Assembly (NCBI GenBank): GCA_947494645.1
Contig: CANLVO010000002.1
Location: 366,359 to 430,358, forward strand
Direction: 5' to 3'
From: an uncultured Litoreibacter sp.
Lineage (GTDB): Bacteria > Pseudomonadota > Alphaproteobacteria > Rhodobacterales > Rhodobacteraceae
Length of the DNA: 64,000 nt
In this document: in pieces, positions 7,690 to 17,369 of the stretch
How the letters are laid out: every line of letters begins with the position of its first letter
Position numbering within the stretch: position 1 is the first letter of the stretch
Made by a program: the position numbers and the translations under genes
Notes under the pieces: generated by a model
What the model was told of the DNA's origin: nothing
Seen by the model: only the letters and a program-made list of their open reading frames with translations
Databases searched by the model: none

Positions 7690-9024
7690 ATGGCTGGTAT
7701 CCCACACGACCATTACGAACCAAAGTCCGGCGGCGAAAAGTGGCTGCACTCGCGCCTGCCCGTTGTCGGTCTGCTCTATGACACGCTGATGATCCCGACG
7801 CCCAAGAACCTGAACTGGATGTGGATCTGGGGCATCGTGCTGACCTTCTGTCTGGTGCTGCAAATCGTGACCGGCATTGTGCTGGCAATGCACTACACGC
7901 CGCATGTCGATCAGGCCTTCGCATCCGTTGAGCACATCATGCGCAACGTCAATGGCGGCTACATGCTGCGCTACATCCACCAAAACGGCGCGTCACTGTT
8001 CTTTGTGGCGGTGTATCTGCACATTTTCCGCGGCCTCTACTACGGCTCCTACAAAGCCCCGCGCGAGGTCACATGGATCATCGGCATGATCATCTACCTC
8101 GCCATGATGGGCACCGCCTTTATGGGCTACGTGCTGCCATGGGGTCAGATGTCCTTCTGGGGCGCGACCGTGATCACCGGCCTCTTTGGTGCGATCCCGG
8201 GTGTTGGTGAGATGCTGCAAACGTGGCTCTTGGGTGGGCCAGCGGTGGATAACGCCACGCTGAACCGCTTCTTCTCGCTGCACTACCTGCTGCCGTTTGT
8301 GATTGCGGGCCTTGTGATCGTTCACATCTGGGCCTTCCACACGACGGGCAACAACAACCCAACAGGGGTTGAGGTACGCCGCACGTCCAAGGAAGACGCC
8401 AAGAAAGACACGCTGCCATTCTGGCCTTACTTCGTGATCAAAGACCTGTTCGCGCTGGCTGTGATCATGGTTGTCTTCTGGGCCATCGTCGGCTTCATGC
8501 CGAACTACCTTGGCCACCCCGACAACTACATCGAGGCGAACGCGCTGGCGACACCGGCACACATCGTGCCCGAATGGTACTTCCTGCCCTTCTACGCGAT
8601 CCTGCGGGCCTTCACAGACGACGTCTGGGCCGTGCAGCTGGTTGGCTTCCTGACCGGTGGTATCGTCGACGCCAAGTTCTTTGGTGTGGCGGCAATGTTC
8701 GGCGCGATTGCAGTGATGGCTGCGGCGCCGTGGCTCGACACCTCGTCGGTCCGCTCTGGTCGCTACCGCCCAATGTTCAAGTGGTGGTTCGCCATCCTGT
8801 GTGTCGACTTCATGGTCCTCATGTGGGTCGGTGCACGTCCGGCGGAAGAGCCTTATGCGACAATCTCGTTGATCGCGTCGGCCTACTGGTTCGCCTACTT
8901 CCTGATCATCCTGCCGCTGTTGGGTGTGATCGAGAAACCGTTGGCGCGGCCTGCTACCATCGAGGAAGATTTCGATGCGCATTACCCCGCCAAAAAAGAC
9001 GCTGCTTCGCAGCCTGCTGAGTAA
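7690..9024 (+). CDS. petB: Cytochrome b subunit of the bc1 complex
   Basis: 444 residues, full length for an alphaproteobacterial cytochrome b with eight membrane helices. The heme ligands are His97 and His198 (bL) and His111 and His212 (bH), at exactly the family positions. The Qo-site PEWY motif is at 294-297. The Shine-Dalgarno GGGGAGA precedes the ATG. It lies between petA and petC in a tight operon and carries the two quinone sites and the transmembrane electron path. Confidence 0.98.
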   Translation: MAGIPHDHYEPKSGGEKWLHSRLPVVGLLYDTLMIPTPKNLNWMWIWGIVLTFCLVLQIVTGIVLAMHYTPHVDQAFASVEHIMRNVNGGYMLRYIHQNGASLFFVAVYLHIFRGLYYGSYKAPREVTWIIGMIIYLAMMGTAFMGYVLPWGQMSFWGATVITGLFGAIPGVGEMLQTWLLGGPAVDNATLNRFFSLHYLLPFVIAGLVIVHIWAFHTTGNNNPTGVEVRRTSKEDAKKDTLPFWPYFVIKDLFALAVIMVVFWAIVGFMPNYLGHPDNYIEANALATPAHIVPEWYFLPFYAILRAFTDDVWAVQLVGFLTGGIVDAKFFGVAAMFGAIAVMAAAPWLDTSSVRSGRYRPMFKWWFAILCVDFMVLMWVGARPAEEPYATISLIASAYWFAYFLIILPLLGVIEKPLARPATIEEDFDAHYPAKKDAASQPAE

Positions 9025-9037
9025 GAGGAAAGCACAC

Positions 9038-9850
9038 ATGTTTAAGAAACTCTCACTCTCCGCACTGGCCATTGCTGGTCTGGCATCTGCCGCATTTGCG
9101 GCAGGCGAAGAAGGCAAGATCACCGATAAGGACTTCAGCTTTGAAGGCCCGTTCGGCACCTATGACGAGAACCAGCTGCAGCGCGGCCTCAAGGTTTACA
9201 CCGAGGTTTGTTCCAGCTGTCATGGCTTGAAATTCGTGCCACTGCGGACCTTGGCTGACGATGGCGGGCCGCACCTGCCTGAAGATCAGATGAAGGCCTA
9301 TGTCGCTGAGATGTTCGTCGCCGATGAGGCAGCCAACCAGCATCTCTACGACCCGGAGCTGGAAGAGCTGCGTCCGTTGCAACCAACCGACAACTTCCCG
9401 GCTGTGAACTCCGCCGGGGCACCTGACCTGTCCTTGATGGCGAAGGCGCGCGCTGGTTTCCACGGCCCTTACGGTCTTGGCATCAACCAGTTCACGAAGG
9501 GTATCGGCGGCGCTGAGTTCATCTATTCTCTGCTCACAGGCTACACCGGTGAAGAGAAGGAAGAAGCAGGCGTCACGCTCTATGAGAACACTGCCTTCCC
9601 GGGCGGCTGGATCTCCATGGCGCCACCGCTCTATGGCGACGATGTCGAATTCGATGACGGCCACGCGACAGACCTGTCGCACATCTCCGAAGATGTGTCG
9701 GCCTTCCTGATGTGGACAGCAGAGCCCAAACTGGTCGCCCGCAAAGAAACCGGCTTTGTCGCCGTGTTCTTCCTGACGGTGCTGTCCGTGCTGCTCTATC
9801 TGACCAACAAGCGCATCTGGGCAAAAGCCAAGCGCAAGGACGTCGAATAA
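9038..9850 (+). CDS. petC: Cytochrome c1 subunit of the bc1 complex
   Basis: 270 residues: a cleavable signal peptide (1 to about 22, ending AAFA), a covalent heme site CSSCH at 58-62, the axial methionine in [10 protein letters not shown], and a single C-terminal membrane anchor (about 240-260) followed by a basic tail. The ATG at 9038, preceded by AGAGGAA, begins a proper signal peptide; the upstream in-frame start lies inside petB. An intrinsic terminator follows, closing the petABC operon. Confidence 0.97.
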   Translation: MFKKLSLSALAIAGLASAAFAAGEEGKITDKDFSFEGPFGTYDENQLQRGLKVYTEVCSSCHGLKFVPLRTLADDGGPHLPEDQMKAYVAEMFVADEAANQHLYDPELEELRPLQPTDNFPAVNSAGAPDLSLMAKARAGFHGPYGLGINQFTKGIGGAEFIYSLLTGYTGEEKEEAGVTLYENTAFPGGWISMAPPLYGDDVEFDDGHATDLSHISEDVSAFLMWTAEPKLVARKETGFVAVFFLTVLSVLLYLTNKRIWAKAKRKDVE

Positions 9851-9875
9851 GCCACCGGCTTCGCTCTGACATTCG

Positions 9876-9905
9876 AAAGGCGCGCCCTCACCGGCGCGCC
9901 TTTTT
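9876..9905 (+). terminator. Intrinsic terminator of petABC
   Basis: AAAGGCGCGCC (9876-9886), loop CTCACC, then GGCGCGCCTTT and a run of five T. It lies 25 bases after the petC stop and just beyond the end of convergent thiQ. Confidence 0.85.
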
Positions 9906-9907
9906 CT

Positions 9908-10603
9908 TTACTTGCCCAGATAATCTTTCAGCGCCTGTGGCGGGTTGCTCAACAGCTCTCGCGTCGGCACCGGAGCATGCGCCAGCCCGTCCTCCACAAA
10001 GATGCTCTGATCCGTCAGCACCTGCGCATCATTGGGGTCATGCGTAACCATCAAGACAGTCAACCCTTGCGCCTCCGCGATCTCTGCGACCAGTGCCAGC
10101 ATCTCCTGACGCAAGGCCGGTCCCAAGGCCGCAAACGGCTCGTCCAGCAGCAACAAAGGCCGTTTGCGCAACAGCACCCGCGCGAGCGCCACCCGGCTTT
10201 GTTGCCCTCCCGACAATGCCTGCGGCTTACGCGCGCCGAAGCCCGCCAACCCGACCTGAGCAAGCGCGTCCTCGATCCGCATCGGCTCCTCGCCGGACAA
10301 CCGCAGGCTTGGCCTCACCGCGAGGCCCACATTCTGGGTGACCGTGAGATGCGGAAACAGGTTGCTGTCTTGAAACACAATCGACAATGGCCGCTTGCCG
10401 GGCGGCGTATCTTCAATGGCCGTCCCGTCGACCAAAATTCGCCCGGTATCCAGCTGCACAAACCCGGCAATGGCGTTCAGCAGCGTCGATTTGCCTGACC
10501 CCGACGCCCCGATCACCGCGACCCGCGCGCCTTGCTCGACAGACAGGTCCGCCCGCAACGTAAACGTGCCCAGAGTGGTCTTCAGCCCCTCAAGCGTCAA
10601 CAT
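9908..10603 (-). CDS. thiQ: Thiamine ABC transporter, ATP-binding protein
   Basis: 231-residue ATPase of the thiamine/TPP importer. It shows Walker A GASGSGKST, Q-loop VFQDSNLFPHLTV, signature ALSGGQQSRVALARVL, Walker B LLLLDEP and the switch His in VTHDPNDA. The D-loop reads AALGPALR, with Gly in place of the usual Asp. The ATG at 10603 lies inside the end of thiP (14-base overlap) and has GAGGGGG upstream; a TTG at 10624 is less likely. Third gene of thiBPQ, controlled by the TPP riboswitch. Confidence 0.92.
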   Translation of the reverse strand: MLTLEGLKTTLGTFTLRADLSVEQGARVAVIGASGSGKSTLLNAIAGFVQLDTGRILVDGTAIEDTPPGKRPLSIVFQDSNLFPHLTVTQNVGLAVRPSLRLSGEEPMRIEDALAQVGLAGFGARKPQALSGGQQSRVALARVLLRKRPLLLLDEPFAALGPALRQEMLALVAEIAEAQGLTVLMVTHDPNDAQVLTDQSIFVEDGLAHAPVPTRELLSNPPQALKDYLGK

Positions 10604-12134
10604 CCGCGCGTCCCCCTCGGTCAAACAGCCAGAACAACGTCAGGCTCAGCGTCAGCAACAGCAGGGCCGCGCCGAACGCGTCGTCCAGCCTGTAGGCATT
10701 CATCAATTGGTACAAGGCCAGCGGCAAGGTCTGGTTCTCCGGGTCCGCAAACAGGGCGATGACCCCAAGGTCGCCCATCGACAGCGCCGCCGCCAGCCCC
10801 GCGCCAAACCCCATCGGGCGGCGCAACCTCGGCAAGATCAGCACCCGCATCCGCGCCCAACCCGACAGGTCCAGACTGTCCGCCAGCTTGCCGTAATCCG
10901 CCTCGATCTCCGCCAATGCCGGGCTGATCGCTCGCAACGCAAACGGCAGGCTCATCGCCGCGTTCACCAGGATCAGGATCGGCAAGGCCAGCGCCACCGG
11001 GTCCGCCCAGCGGTACACCATGATGAACAACCCGGTCCCGATCACCAGCGGCGAGGCGGCAATCGACAAATACCCTACCCCTTCCACGATGCGCGCCCGC
11101 AGGTTCAGCGCCGCCAAGGCCAAAGGCAAGGCCAGCGCAATCGTGGCGCAGGCCGAGGCCACCGCCACCCAAACCGACCGCCACGCCGCGCCCCAGGTGC
11201 TGTCGGGCAAGGTAAACACCGTGCCCGCCCCTTTGCCGATGATCATCAGCAGCGGCACCAACAAGAACGCGCTCGCCAGAAGCAGCACCAACGCGTCCAG
11301 CCACGCCAGCCCGCCGTTCCGCGGCACCACCCGGCCCAGTCCCGCACCTTGCCCCATCGGCACGCTCACCCAAAGCGACAGCGTCGCCGCCAAGGCGCAT
11401 AACCCGAACTGCACCAGCGCCAGCAACGCGGCCTTAGACAGGTCAAAATCGAACCGAAACGCTTGATAAATCGCCAGCTCAATCGTTGTCGCCTTTGGCC
11501 CGCCGCCCAGCGCCAGAGCCACGGCAAAGCTGGTGGTGCAGATCAGGAAAATCACCATGAAGGCGCCCGGCAAGACGGCTCGCAACAAGGGCAGCTCCAG
11601 ATGCCGGAACACGTCGCGGTCCGAGAAGCCCAGAGACTCCGCCAGCCGGAACCTCTCCCCGGGGATCGCCAGCCAGCCTTGCAGCAAAAGCCGTGTCGCA
11701 AGCGGCAGGTTGAAGAACACATGCGCCAGCAACACGCCTTGCAGGCCAAAGATCGAAATAGGCTCTAACCCGCCCCAAACCAGCGCGGAGTTAACCAGGC
11801 CGTTGCGCCCGAAAACGGCCAGCAGACCCAGCACCGCGACGATCACAGGCAGGATAAACGGCGCCCCCAGCAGCGTGATCAGCAGGCTCCGCCCGCGAAA
11901 TTGCCGACGCGCCAAAGCGCGCGCCATAGGGACAGCCAGAACGACCGAAATCAGAGCTGATAGAAACGCCTGCAACACGGTAAACCGCACCGCCAGCCAG
12001 TCAGAGGTACGAAGCCCCGACAGCCCCTCTGCCCGCCAAGCAACCGCGCCCAGCGTGCCGAGGGTCAGCAAAATCAAAAGGGCGGCCGCAGCCGCCCCAA
12101 GATAGGTGCTTATTGGCTGAACGCGGCGAGCCAT
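10590..12134 (-). CDS. thiP: Thiamine ABC transporter, permease
   Basis: 514-residue double-length permease with two copies of the binding-protein-dependent transport domain, about 12 membrane helices, as expected for ThiP/FbpB-type importers. EAA-loop-like segments occur in each half (FRLAESLGFSDRDVFRHLELP and ADYGKLADSLDLSGWARMR regions). It overlaps thiB upstream by 25 bases and thiQ downstream by 14, so the three subunits are coupled. The assignment to thiamine rests on the riboswitch and on ThiB. Confidence 0.93.
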   Translation of the reverse strand: MARRVQPISTYLGAAAAALLILLTLGTLGAVAWRAEGLSGLRTSDWLAVRFTVLQAFLSALISVVLAVPMARALARRQFRGRSLLITLLGAPFILPVIVAVLGLLAVFGRNGLVNSALVWGGLEPISIFGLQGVLLAHVFFNLPLATRLLLQGWLAIPGERFRLAESLGFSDRDVFRHLELPLLRAVLPGAFMVIFLICTTSFAVALALGGGPKATTIELAIYQAFRFDFDLSKAALLALVQFGLCALAATLSLWVSVPMGQGAGLGRVVPRNGGLAWLDALVLLLASAFLLVPLLMIIGKGAGTVFTLPDSTWGAAWRSVWVAVASACATIALALPLALAALNLRARIVEGVGYLSIAASPLVIGTGLFIMVYRWADPVALALPILILVNAAMSLPFALRAISPALAEIEADYGKLADSLDLSGWARMRVLILPRLRRPMGFGAGLAAALSMGDLGVIALFADPENQTLPLALYQLMNAYRLDDAFGAALLLLTLSLTLFWLFDRGGRADVDA

Positions 12135-13093
12135 GCGTCCAGAGTTTCATCCCGCAACGCGGCTGCTTCGTCCTCGGTGTAGAACAGCGCAGTTTCGGGC
12201 AAAGCCAACTTTTTGAACCCTTCAGGCCATTTGTCTTCTGACAGTTTGGCCGGGAAGGACCAGTTGGCGGTCGGGATCATCTCTTGGAAGGTTTCCGACA
12301 GCACGAAATCCATGAATTTCTGCGCCAGCTCCGGCTGCTCGGTGGTTTTCACCATGCCGACCAGTTCCGTCATGAAGTAATGGCCTTCATCGAAAATCGC
12401 CGCCGACTTGGTTTCATCCTCTTCCGCGATGATATGATAGGCGGGCGATGTCGTGTAGCTGAGCACCATGTCGGCCTCGCCATCGGTGAACATGCCATAG
12501 CTTTCAGACCAGCCTTTCGTGACTGTCAGCACCTTCGGCGCGAGCTTGGCGAAGGCCTCGTCGACAGTGTCGCCATAGACCGACTTCATCCACAGCATCA
12601 GCGCCAGCCCAGAGATCGAAGACCGGGGGTCCTGCACCACCACTTTGATGTCGTCATCAGAGTTCAGAAACGCATCAAACGATGTCGGCGCGTCGGCCAT
12701 CTTTTCGTTGTTGTAGATGAACGCGGTGTGGCCCCAATTGAATGGCAAGAACACCTCGTCGGTCCATTCGATCGGCAGTGTCAGGTCGCTTGTATCTTGC
12801 CCATGGGGCAGGAATAGACCCGTTTCACGGGCTTTTTTCGTCACATCGGTGTTCAGGCCAATGACCACATCCGCCTTAGTGCGCTCGCCTTCCAAAAGCA
12901 GGCGCGGCAGGATGTCACCGGGCAAATATTTGATGTCGCAATCGCAGGTGGCCTCAAACGCCGCCTCGATCTTGGGGCCGGGGCCCCATTCGGATGTGAA
13001 GTAGTCAGGCGCGTAGATCGTCAGCTCTGCCTTGTCCGCCAAGACGGGCGTGGCAAATGCAATCAATCCTGCGCAAAGAAGGGTCTGTTTCAT
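12110..13093 (-). CDS. thiB: Thiamine ABC transporter, periplasmic substrate-binding protein
   Basis: 327 residues with a signal peptide (1 to about 20, cleaving after VLA). The type-2 periplasmic binding fold continues with LTIYAPDYFTSEWGPG and GDADMVLSYTTSPAYH-like segments (here GEADMVLSYTTSPAYHI), typical of ThiB. The ATG at 13093 has GGAGGAAAG upstream; the longer reading frame would include part of the riboswitch region. First gene of thiBPQ. It captures thiamine or TPP in the periplasm for ThiPQ. Confidence 0.94.
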   Translation of the reverse strand: MKQTLLCAGLIAFATPVLADKAELTIYAPDYFTSEWGPGPKIEAAFEATCDCDIKYLPGDILPRLLLEGERTKADVVIGLNTDVTKKARETGLFLPHGQDTSDLTLPIEWTDEVFLPFNWGHTAFIYNNEKMADAPTSFDAFLNSDDDIKVVVQDPRSSISGLALMLWMKSVYGDTVDEAFAKLAPKVLTVTKGWSESYGMFTDGEADMVLSYTTSPAYHIIAEEDETKSAAIFDEGHYFMTELVGMVKTTEQPELAQKFMDFVLSETFQEMIPTANWSFPAKLSEDKWPEGFKKLALPETALFYTEDEAAALRDETLDAWLAAFSQ

Positions 13094-13146
13094 GGTCTTT
13101 CCTCCAAAACGCCGGACGGGGGTTGGGGTGTGAGACCATCTCAAAC

Positions 13147-13233
13147 CTTCCCTCCGCCGGTCTTAACCGGTTCAGGTTCTACGGGTCAGCTTTCGCAATC
13201 TCAGCTGGCGCATGATGCGGCCAGCCCCCCGAG
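13147..13233 (-). ncRNA. TPP riboswitch (THI element)
   Basis: Read on the minus strand, the conserved blocks appear in order: GGGG, GCTGAGAT, GACCCGT, GAACCTGA, and the closing GGCGGAGGGAAGG stretch. This is the thiamine pyrophosphate aptamer. It sits 54 bases upstream of thiB and should lower thiBPQ expression when TPP is plentiful, probably by masking the ribosome binding site since no T-run terminator is visible between the aptamer and the start. Confidence 0.95.
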
Positions 13234-13241
13234 GTACGTTG

Positions 13242-13270
13242 TTTCTATGTCTCGGCCAGCGACAGGGCAA
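13242..13270 (-). promoter_or_regulatory. Promoter of the thiBPQ operon
   Basis: On the minus strand TTGCCC (13270-13265) and TAGAAA (13247-13242) are spaced by 17 bp. The expected transcript start falls at about 13235, directly at the 5' edge of the riboswitch. Confidence 0.55.
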
Positions 13271-13330
13271 GGCGAAACCCCTTGAGAGCCTTCAATTGCG
13301 CGTTTAGACCGCTTTCAAAGGGAGCGTTCC

Positions 13331-14425
13331 ATGTCGATCAACAGCTTTGGCCATCTTTTCCGCGTGACCACTTGGGGCGAGAGCCACGGGCCTGCGTTGG
13401 GCGCAACCGTCGATGGCTGCCCTCCCGGCGTGCCGCTGGACGAGGCGATGATCCAGGTTTGGCTCGACAAGCGCAAACCGGGGCAGAACAAATACACCAC
13501 CCAGCGGCGCGAGGCTGATCAGGTGCGCATTCTGTCTGGCGTGTTTGAAGGCAAGACCACCGGCACGCCCATTCAGCTGATGATCGAGAACACCGATCAA
13601 CGCTCGAAAGATTACGGCGACATTGCCGAGAAGTTTCGCCCCGGTCATGCCGATATCACCTATTGGCAGAAATACGGTATCCGCGATTATCGCGGCGGCG
13701 GACGGTCTTCTGCCCGCGAAACCGCTGCGCGTGTGGCCGCTGGCGGCGTGGCCCGTGAAGCGATCAAGGCGCTTGCCCCCGGCCTGACGATCACCGGCTA
13801 TATGGTGCAGATGGGCATCTACAAAACCGACACCCGCGACATGGCTCAGATCGACCAGAATCCGTTCTGGGTGCCCGATGCCAAGGCGGCTGAGGTTTGG
13901 GCTGACTATCTTGACGGTCTGCGCAAGTCCGGCAGCTCAGTTGGCGCGATGATCGAGGTCGTGGCCTCCGGTGCGCCCGCAGGGCTCGGTGCGCCAATTT
14001 ACGCCAAGATAGACACTGATTTGGCCTCTGCCATGATGTCGATCAACGCCGTCAAAGGCGTAGAGATCGGCGCAGGCATGCAAGCCGCCATGCTGACCGG
14101 CGAGGAAAACGCCGACGAGATCTCAATGGGTCCCGACGGACCCGTCTACAGCTCGAACCACGCAGGCGGCATCTTGGGCGGCATTTCGACCGGTCAGGAC
14201 CTTGTGGTGCGTTTCGCCGTGAAGCCCACCAGCTCGATCCTGACGACCCGCAAGACGGTCACGAAATCCGGCGAGGATACGGAGATCATCACCAAGGGCC
14301 GCCACGACCCCTGCGTCGGCATCCGCGCGGTACCCGTTGGGGAGGCCATGATGGCCTGCGTGATCCTCGATCACATCCTGCTGCATCGCGGCCAGAACGG
14401 CGGCAATCAGGGCAAGATTGGCTGA
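13331..14425 (+). CDS. aroC: Chorismate synthase
   Basis: Converts 5-enolpyruvylshikimate 3-phosphate to chorismate using reduced FMN, the last shared step of aromatic amino acid synthesis. The 364-residue protein has GESHGPALG near the N-terminus, RYGTPxG-type flavin contacts, the [18 protein letters not shown] block and the C-terminal [18 protein letters not shown] motif. Length matches bacterial enzymes. AGGGAG precedes the ATG. It appears to be a single gene, divergent from the thi operon and convergent with the DMT transporter. Confidence 0.97.
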   Translation: MSINSFGHLFRVTTWGESHGPALGATVDGCPPGVPLDEAMIQVWLDKRKPGQNKYTTQRREADQVRILSGVFEGKTTGTPIQLMIENTDQRSKDYGDIAEKFRPGHADITYWQKYGIRDYRGGGRSSARETAARVAAGGVAREAIKALAPGLTITGYMVQMGIYKTDTRDMAQIDQNPFWVPDAKAAEVWADYLDGLRKSGSSVGAMIEVVASGAPAGLGAPIYAKIDTDLASAMMSINAVKGVEIGAGMQAAMLTGEENADEISMGPDGPVYSSNHAGGILGGISTGQDLVVRFAVKPTSSILTTRKTVTKSGEDTEIITKGRHDPCVGIRAVPVGEAMMACVILDHILLHRGQNGGNQGKIG

Positions 14426-14510
14426 GTTTGACCGGTTAACAGCGGGTAAAGGCTTTTTGAAAATGTACGCGTTTTCAAGACTTTAACTCAATCCGGCGCA
14501 TGCGCCGCAT

Positions 14511-15377
14511 TTAGGTTTTCTGCTTTGAAAGCTGCACCGCCAGAATACCCAAGGTGATCACCGCGACCCCCACCACGTCCCAGATCCCCAGCCTCTCCGA
14601 CAACAGAACGGAGGCAATCAGAACCCCGAAGAATGGGTTCAAAAAGTGGAACGTCGCGGCCTTCACCGCCCCGATCCGGGCGACCAGAACGAACCAGATG
14701 AACGTCGCCACAACCCCCGGCACAAGGGTCGTGTAGGCAAAGGCCAGCCCCAGCTCGAGGTTCCAGTTGATGGTCATGTCCTCAAAGATCACCGCCGCCA
14801 CCGCCAGCACCGCGCTGCCGACCAGCATCTGAAGCCCCACGACCATCATCAGGTTGCCCCCCGTCGACGCGCCCCGCATCGCCAGCGTCGCCACCGCCAA
14901 AGCCAAGGCCCCCGTCACACAAAGCGCGACACCGACCAGGTCCACGTCCCCCGCAACCCGCGCGCCCATGATCAAGGCCACGCCCGCGAACCCGACCAAC
15001 AAGCCAAAGACCCCCAACGCTGAGATCCGGTCGCGCAACACGACCCACCCGATCAAAGCGACAAGCAACGGCATCGACGAGGCAATGATCGCCGCCAGCG
15101 ACGCCTCAACCGTCTGCATCGCAACGAAGTTCAGCCCCAGATAGATCGCGTTCTGGCAGACGCCGAAGATCACAACCATCTTCCACTGCGCCCGTGTCAG
15201 CCGCCAGGACTGGCCCATCGCCTTCGCAATCGCCAATGCGATCAAACCCGCCAGCAAAAAGCGCAGCGCCGACACGGTCAACGGCGGCGCTTGCGTCACG
15301 ATGATCCGCGCCGAGGTAAACGCCGAGGACCAGATCAACGCAAAGGTCAGCCCCATCGCTATCGCTTTGATATCCAC
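14511..15377 (-). CDS. DMT family (EamA) transporter
   Basis: 288-residue membrane protein with ten predicted helices arranged as two EamA repeats, the drug/metabolite transporter architecture used for export of amino acids and other small molecules. The GTG at 15377 was chosen because AAGGAA lies upstream and it begins the first helix region (MDIKAIAMGLTFALIWSSAF); the upstream in-frame extension runs through the hup terminator. Substrate unknown. A strong terminator separates it from hup, so it needs its own promoter or read-through. Confidence 0.87.
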   Translation of the reverse strand: MDIKAIAMGLTFALIWSSAFTSARIIVTQAPPLTVSALRFLLAGLIALAIAKAMGQSWRLTRAQWKMVVIFGVCQNAIYLGLNFVAMQTVEASLAAIIASSMPLLVALIGWVVLRDRISALGVFGLLVGFAGVALIMGARVAGDVDLVGVALCVTGALALAVATLAMRGASTGGNLMMVVGLQMLVGSAVLAVAAVIFEDMTINWNLELGLAFAYTTLVPGVVATFIWFVLVARIGAVKAATFHFLNPFFGVLIASVLLSERLGIWDVVGVAVITLGILAVQLSKQKT

Positions 15378-15413
15378 CGGGTCGTTCCTTCCGCAGCTTC
15401 CGCGTCTCAATAG

Positions 15414-15438
15414 AAAAGGGCCGCCAAATTGGCAGCCC
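15414..15438 (-). terminator. Intrinsic terminator of hup
   Basis: On the minus strand GGGCTGCC-AATTT-GGCGGCCC is followed by TTTTCTATT. The eight-pair stem with one G-T pair and the T run lie 27 bases after the hup stop codon. Confidence 0.8.
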
Positions 15439-15464
15439 CCTTGCACTCGTCACTGAGTTGGCAA

Positions 15465-15755
15465 TTAGCCGTTCACACTATCCTTCAGAGCTTTCGCGAT
15501 GGTCATTTTGACCACCTTGTCAGCGTCTTTATGGATCTGTTCGCCGGTGGCAGGGTTGCGCACCATGCGGGCAGGGCGTTCACGGCAATAAATTTTGCCC
15601 ACGCCAGGCAGGGTCACTGCGCCACCGCCAGAAACTTCGCGTGTAATGATGTTGATGATGCCGTCAAGCGCAGCCGAGGCGGCTTTCTTGTCGGTGCCGG
15701 CTTCTTCGGCCAGTGCTGCGACCAGTTGTGTCTTGGTCATTGGTTTAGACGCCAT
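15465..15755 (-). CDS. HU family DNA-binding protein
   Basis: 96-residue nucleoid protein. It begins MASKPMTKTQLVAALAEEAG, has the beta-arm region VTLPGVGKIYCRERPAR and the NPATGEQI signature block of the HU/IHF family, and ends in the short C-terminal helix. Intact, slightly longer than E. coli HU. GGGAG precedes the ATG. It is a monocistronic gene with its own promoter and terminator. HU rather than IHF is the better call because the arm residues match HU, but binding specificity cannot be judged. Confidence 0.93.
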   Translation of the reverse strand: MASKPMTKTQLVAALAEEAGTDKKAASAALDGIINIITREVSGGGAVTLPGVGKIYCRERPARMVRNPATGEQIHKDADKVVKMTIAKALKDSVNG

Positions 15756-15801
15756 GAGCTGTCTCCCTCGTTAGTCCCACTAATTGGGTGTTATTCGGCG
15801 A

Positions 15802-15830
15802 ATCTAACTGAATATAGTGGGGGCGCACAA
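15802..15830 (-). promoter_or_regulatory. Promoter of the HU gene
   Basis: On the minus strand TTGTGC (15830-15825) and TTAGAT (15807-15802) are spaced by 17 bp. CCCACTA (15776-15782) and TAGTGGG (15815-15821) form an inverted repeat that brackets the -10 element and start region, a possible operator pair. Confidence 0.5.
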
Positions 15831-15884
15831 CGCTTAGTGTGAGAAAACCCCTATTTTTCTGCGTTATTCCGCGATTTTCGGGGG

Positions 15885-17369
15885 TTACAGGAAGGCTGTT
15901 TCCTCAAAACTGCGCAATTTACGCGAATGCAGGCGCTCCAGAGGCATTTCAGCGAGCCGTTCCATCGCGTTTATCCCGATCAAAAGATGCCGCGTGACCT
16001 GCGTTTTATAGAAATCCGAGGCCATCCCAGGCAGCTTCAGCTCGCCGTGCAGCGGCTTGTCAGAGACGCAAAGCAAGGTGCCATAGGGCACGCGGAACCG
16101 GAAGCCGTTGGCGGCAATCGTGGCGCTCTCCATATCAAGCGCAATGGCGCGGGACTGGCTGAGCCGATGCACCGGTCCGGATTGGTCGCGCAGCTCCCAA
16201 TTGCGGTTGTCGATGGTCGCGACGGTACCCGTGCGCATAATCCGTTTCAGATCATACCCCTCCAGCCGCGTCACTTCTTCAACCGCGTCTTCCAAAGCGA
16301 TCTGCACTTCGGCCAGCGGCGGGATCGGAACCCAGACAGGCAGGTCATCATCCAACACATGGTCTTCGCGCAGATAGGCATGGGCCAATACGAAATCACC
16401 AAGGCTCTGAGAGTTCCGCAAACCAGCGCAATGTCCCACCATTAGCCAAACATGCGGACGCAAGACCGCGATGTGATCGGTTGCCGTTTTGGCGTTCGAG
16501 GGCCCGACCCCGATATTGACCAAAGTGATCCCTGATCCATCGGCTTTCTTCAGGTGATAGGTCGGCATCTGAGGCATCTTGGCGACGGGCGGAATCGAAC
16601 CATCAGGCTGGGTTAGACTATGGTTTCCTGTGGAAACGAAGGCCACATACCCGCTCTTGGGATCAGCAAGCGCCGCTCGCGCATAGGCCTCGAATTCTTC
16701 GACGTAAAATTGGTAGTTGGTGAAGAGAACGTGGTTTTGGAAATGCTCAGGATCGGTCGCCGTGTAGTGCGACAACCGCGCCAAGGAATAGTCCACCCGC
16801 TGCGCCGTGAACGCGGCAAGGTGGCAGGTCCCATCCGGGTGCGTGTTGCTGCGGCCATTGACGATATCATCATTGGTAATCGCCAAATCGGGAACATCGA
16901 AGACGTCGCGCAACGTGAAATCCATGGCGCCGTCTTGGGGCACAGTGACCCCCTCGCCAGCACCTGCAGCAAAGTGAACGGGCATGGGAGTGTCTGACGC
17001 ACCGATCAGTACCTCAACCCCGTGGTGGTCCATCAGCAGCTGTATCTGATGCTCCAGGTAATTGCGAAACAAGTCCGGTCGGGTGATCGTCGCAGAATAC
17101 GTCCCCGGCGCAGAGACATGGCCATAGCTTAGCCGGCTGTCGACCTTGGCATAGGTCGTCGTGGTCATCCGAACCTCAGGGTAAAAGGCCCGGAAGCGCG
17201 CATTCGGCGTCTCACCGTTCAGGGCGGCACTGAACTTGCTCGTCAGAAACTCAGTCGCGCCGGTGTAAAGCTCGCAAAGCCGGTCAACCGCCTTCACCGC
17301 GTCCGAGAAAAACTCTGGCTCAGGCACGGAGATGGTTTCGACAGGAAGGTTTGAATCGGACTTGATCAT
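15885..17369 (-). CDS. amn: AMP nucleosidase
   Basis: Hydrolyses AMP to adenine and ribose 5-phosphate. The 494-residue protein has the Amn N-terminal domain (EFFSDAVKAVDRLCELY to about 180) and a C-terminal nucleoside-phosphorylase-like domain with LVNIGVGPSNAKTATDH, LMVGHCAGLR and ALDMESATIAANG, where the ME pair contacts the ribose. Length matches the E. coli enzyme. Its ATG overlaps the stop of ade upstream (ATGA), so its product adenine is made from the same transcript as the enzyme that deaminates it. Confidence 0.95.
   Translation of the reverse strand: MIKSDSNLPVETISVPEPEFFSDAVKAVDRLCELYTGATEFLTSKFSAALNGETPNARFRAFYPEVRMTTTTYAKVDSRLSYGHVSAPGTYSATITRPDLFRNYLEHQIQLLMDHHGVEVLIGASDTPMPVHFAAGAGEGVTVPQDGAMDFTLRDVFDVPDLAITNDDIVNGRSNTHPDGTCHLAAFTAQRVDYSLARLSHYTATDPEHFQNHVLFTNYQFYVEEFEAYARAALADPKSGYVAFVSTGNHSLTQPDGSIPPVAKMPQMPTYHLKKADGSGITLVNIGVGPSNAKTATDHIAVLRPHVWLMVGHCAGLRNSQSLGDFVLAHAYLREDHVLDDDLPVWVPIPPLAEVQIALEDAVEEVTRLEGYDLKRIMRTGTVATIDNRNWELRDQSGPVHRLSQSRAIALDMESATIAANGFRFRVPYGTLLCVSDKPLHGELKLPGMASDFYKTQVTRHLLIGINAMERLAEMPLERLHSRKLRSFEETAFL

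Noticed and set aside
10150-10170. ThiQ D-loop with Gly instead of Asp (AALGPALR)
   Set aside because: Probably a clade-level variation in ABC ATPases, with all other motifs intact; not enough to suggest loss of function.
10395-11402. Long Gln/Arg/Pro-rich open frame opposite thiP and thiQ
   Set aside because: It is an antisense shadow of well-supported thiQ and thiP coding sequence; the composition is biased and no start signal is present.
14493-14507. CGGCGCATGCGCCG palindrome after aroC
   Set aside because: A short stem without a clear T run; it may be a weak terminator but the evidence does not support a call.
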